Made by a program: the position numbers and the translations under genes. The notes under the pieces are model-generated. The model did not search any database. It saw nothing but the letters and a program-made list of their open reading frames with translations, and had not been told where the DNA came from. This document shows positions 5,844 to 7,426 of a DNA stretch of 7,426 nt, in pieces (position 1 is the stretch's first letter; every line of letters starts with the position of its first letter). The stretch is from Chloroflexota bacterium (GTDB lineage Bacteria > Chloroflexota > Dehalococcoidia > SM23-28-2 > RBG-16-64-32). The stretch spans positions 1-7,426 of the forward strand of contig JADFRV010000111.1 in the NCBI GenBank assembly GCA_022561095.1, given 5' to 3'.

Positions 5844-6548
5844 ATGGCCTTGGAGGAGATCGTCTCGGGCGTGTACGGCATCGGGATGGGGTATGTGAAC
5901 GCATTCTTCATCGTTGGTGAGGATGGCTTGACGCTAGTGGACTCGGGCCTCGCGAAGAAGAAGGACACCATCCTCGGCGCAGTAGCCGGCGCGGGCAGGC
6001 AGCCCCCGGACCTCAGGCACATCCTGATCACTCACCACCACATAGACCACATCGGCAGCCTGGCCGCCCTGAAGGAAGCCACCGGGGCCAAGTGCTACGT
6101 TCACCCCGCGGACAGCCCGATCGTGCGCGGGGACGAGCCGCAGCCGGGGCCGAACCCGGGAAGCCTGCTGGGCAAGCTGGCCGGGCCGCTGCTCTCGCGC
6201 ATGTCACCGCCGGCGCCGCCCGCCGACGTGGATGTGGAAGTGGCGGACGGAGAGGAGCTTCCCCTTGCGGGCGGTATCAAGGCGGTGCACACGCCCGGTC
6301 ACACGCTGGGGCACCTGTCGTTCCTGCTGCCCTCGAAGAACGTGCTGTTCGTTGGGGACGCCGCGGCCAACATGCTACGGTTGGGCTTGCCCATCGGTAT
6401 GTTCACCGCCGACCGTGAGCAGGCGAAGGAGAGCATCGGCAAGCTGGCGGCGCTGGAGTTCGATGTCGCCTGCTTCGGGCACGGGCGCGTGCTGAAGGGT
6501 GAGGCGAACCTGAGGTTCCGGCGCCTGGCGGAGAAGCTGGCGCGCTAG
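5844..6548 (+). CDS. MBL-fold metallo-hydrolase, 234 aa
   Basis: Metallo-beta-lactamase superfamily hydrolase with a complete dinuclear metal site. It shows the HxHxDH motif THHHIDHIG (His64, His66, Asp68, His69), a third-ligand motif HTPGHTLGH (His153), a bridging Asp in VGDAA (Asp172) and a C-terminal His in GHG (His213). The opening (VYGIGMGYVNAFFIVGEDGLTLVDSGL) is typical of glyoxalase II-like and general thioesterase/hydrolase members. A Pro/Gly-rich insertion at about 98-128 precedes the second half and probably shapes the substrate pocket. No signal peptide is seen, so it should be cytoplasmic. It follows the PPOX gene by 70 bp on the same strand. The substrate is not identifiable from motifs. 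Its stop codon overlaps that of the convergent gene in a shared CTAG. Confidence 0.88.
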   Translation: MALEEIVSGVYGIGMGYVNAFFIVGEDGLTLVDSGLAKKKDTILGAVAGAGRQPPDLRHILITHHHIDHIGSLAALKEATGAKCYVHPADSPIVRGDEPQPGPNPGSLLGKLAGPLLSRMSPPAPPADVDVEVADGEELPLAGGIKAVHTPGHTLGHLSFLLPSKNVLFVGDAAANMLRLGLPIGMFTADREQAKESIGKLAALEFDVACFGHGRVLKGEANLRFRRLAEKLAR

Positions 6549-7150
6549 GGCACGCCTTCGATCTGCGCTTCGCCCTCCACAAGCGTGGGAGTGTAGGTAT
6601 GGCTCAGGTCGATATTCTCCAGCGCCTCGTCTACGGCGTCCTCAACCTGACCTTCGACAATATCGACGATGAAGCCGGGGACGTTGCCGATCTCGATGTC
6701 GTCGAGCTGAGCCTGGGGCGTGTCGCCGGTGAGGTCCACGGTGCCACTGATCTTGACCTTCGTCTCTAGCCCCAGGATGGCGCCCAGCTTGGCTGTGGCC
6801 TCGCCGAAGCCGTCGTGGATGCATATCCGGACATCCTTGAAGTCAACGTCCGTCTCGTCGCTAATGTACTCGTCGGCGCGAGAGCTGATCTCGCTCTCAT
6901 TGAAGGTGGCGGCGGAGGGAGAGCCGCCGTCCAGGATAACGTCAAAGGCGTCCCACTTCTCCTGGAACGTTGAGGCGTTGGCGGCGTCGACCGTGATGGG
7001 TGGTTTGCCAGCGGTGCAGGGGCCGGGGCCGCCGCTGAAGGCGAGGACTACGTTGACGCCGACGAAGATGACGGCAACGATAAGTATAACGATGATGGCG
7101 GTGATAGCGATGCCTAAGGGGGACGGCCCGAAGAAGCTCATAAAACGCAT
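6545..7150 (-). CDS. Single-pass membrane-anchored protein of unknown function, 201 aa
   Basis: I do not recognise a named family. A hydrophobic helix spans residues about 12-38 (LGIAITAIIVILIVAVIFVGVNVV) after a short N-terminus with one Arg. The remaining 160 or so residues are strongly acidic and would lie outside the cell if the positive-inside rule holds. Cys45 and Cys110 could form a disulfide. Residues about 100-177 alternate strand-like and helical stretches (VDFKDVRICIHDGFGEATAKLG, then TKVKISGTVDL, then VPGFIVDIVEGQVEDAVDEAL). This vaguely recalls LmeA/DUF2993-type lipid-binding folds, but the resemblance is weak. ATG at 7148-7150 has GGAGGGG just upstream. It lies 67 bp downstream of the LLM oxidoreductase gene on the same strand. 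Confidence 0.75.
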   Translation of the reverse strand: MRFMSFFGPSPLGIAITAIIVILIVAVIFVGVNVVLAFSGGPGPCTAGKPPITVDAANASTFQEKWDAFDVILDGGSPSAATFNESEISSRADEYISDETDVDFKDVRICIHDGFGEATAKLGAILGLETKVKISGTVDLTGDTPQAQLDDIEIGNVPGFIVDIVEGQVEDAVDEALENIDLSHTYTPTLVEGEAQIEGVP

Positions 7151-7156
7151 GGCACC

Positions 7157-7161
7157 CCTCC
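7157..7161 (-). promoter_or_regulatory. Ribosome binding site of the membrane-anchored protein gene
   Basis: The minus strand reads GGAGG, then GGTGCC, then the ATG. The 6-nt spacing supports this start over the second in-frame ATG three codons on. Confidence 0.65.
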
Positions 7162-7217
7162 AAGAACTAGGTGACGTGGCGCAGTGAGGTCAGTCTAGGT
7201 GGCGGACCGGATAGATG

Positions 7218-7426
7218 TCAAGCGACGGGCTGGCTTAGCAGCGCCCGCTTGCGCTCCTGGTGCTGCTCCTCCCGTTCCTGGAACTCCGGCATGACCTCAC
7301 GGGCGAACAGCGCCAGCGATTCTATGATCTGCTCGTGCTTGATCTGACCGGCTTGGGCCAGGAACACCACCTGGTCGACGCCCGCCTCTTCGTAGGCGAG
7401 GAGCTTCTGGCGCAGGAACTGCGGGG
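7218..7426 (-). CDS. LLM-class flavin-dependent oxidoreductase, C-terminal end (partial)
   Basis: The last 68 residues of a luciferase-like monooxygenase family protein enter from the right edge, beginning in PQFLRQKLLAYEEAGVDQVVF and ending at TGA 7218-7220. The pattern of a helix, then AGVDQVVFLAQAG, then HEQIIESLALFAREVMPEF is the usual closing part of the TIM barrel in LLM proteins. The Asp/Val strand is the final barrel strand and the Phe-x-x-Glu-Val-Met-Pro-Glu-Phe helix the common C-terminal helix. These enzymes use reduced FMN or F420. The tail after it is charged and probably disordered. The start and cofactor-binding residues are outside the window, so the substrate cannot be judged. 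Confidence 0.75.
   Translation of the reverse strand, partial: PQFLRQKLLAYEEAGVDQVVFLAQAGQIKHEQIIESLALFAREVMPEFQEREEQHQERKRALLSQPVA

Noticed and set aside
1..7426. CRISPR arrays, tRNA or rRNA genes, insertion sequences, toxin-antitoxin or known defence modules
   Set aside because: No spaced identical repeats of CRISPR size, no cloverleaf, no transposase or terminal repeats. The nuclease-ATPase pair fits housekeeping repair at least as well as a defence role.

Overview
The window is GC-rich bacterial chromosome with dense genes and no RNA genes, mobile elements or CRISPR visible. GC-ending codons, TTG/GTG starts and the gene mix (a luciferase-like flavin oxidoreductase, a PPOX-class split-barrel protein, an MBL hydrolase, a small ECF-like sigma factor) fit Chloroflexota, perhaps a Dehalococcoidia/SAR202-type lineage. 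That assignment is inference from protein style only.

Left block, all on the minus strand and listed in transcription order: an SbcD/Mre11-like nuclease (5126-3993) and its SbcC/Rad50/YhaN-like ATPase (3996-1642), joined by a GTGA overlap. An OmpR/PhoB-family regulator follows (1490-651) whose receiver domain has lost the phosphoacceptor aspartate. Next come a small sigma-70 family factor (529-56) and the first codons of another gene (34-1, running off the window). Between the regulator and the sigma gene lie four direct repeats of CTNNACC (GGTNNAG on the plus strand) at an exact 11-bp period. This is the site architecture of PhoB/OmpR-family regulators and close to the Pho box described in cyanobacteria. 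The simplest reading is a small circuit in which a phosphorylation-independent regulator controls the sigma gene beside it.

Middle block: a 161-bp divergent promoter region (5127-5287) separates sbcDC from a plus-strand pair, a PPOX-class flavin/F420-binding protein (5288-5773) and an MBL-fold hydrolase (5844-6548). It holds a good sigma-70 promoter for sbcDC (TTGACA, 16 bp, TAAAAT), repeated TGTCAAC boxes and a perfect 8-bp inverted repeat.

Right block, minus strand: the C-terminal end of a luciferase-like (LLM) flavin oxidoreductase (7426-7218), then a 201-residue single-pass membrane-anchored protein of unknown function (7150-6545). The stop codon of the latter overlaps that of the MBL gene in one shared CTAG.

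The items most worth a second look are the 11-bp-phased repeat array, the aspartate-less receiver beside it, and the hook-less Rad50-like ATPase with a hydrophobic segment where a zinc hook would be expected.
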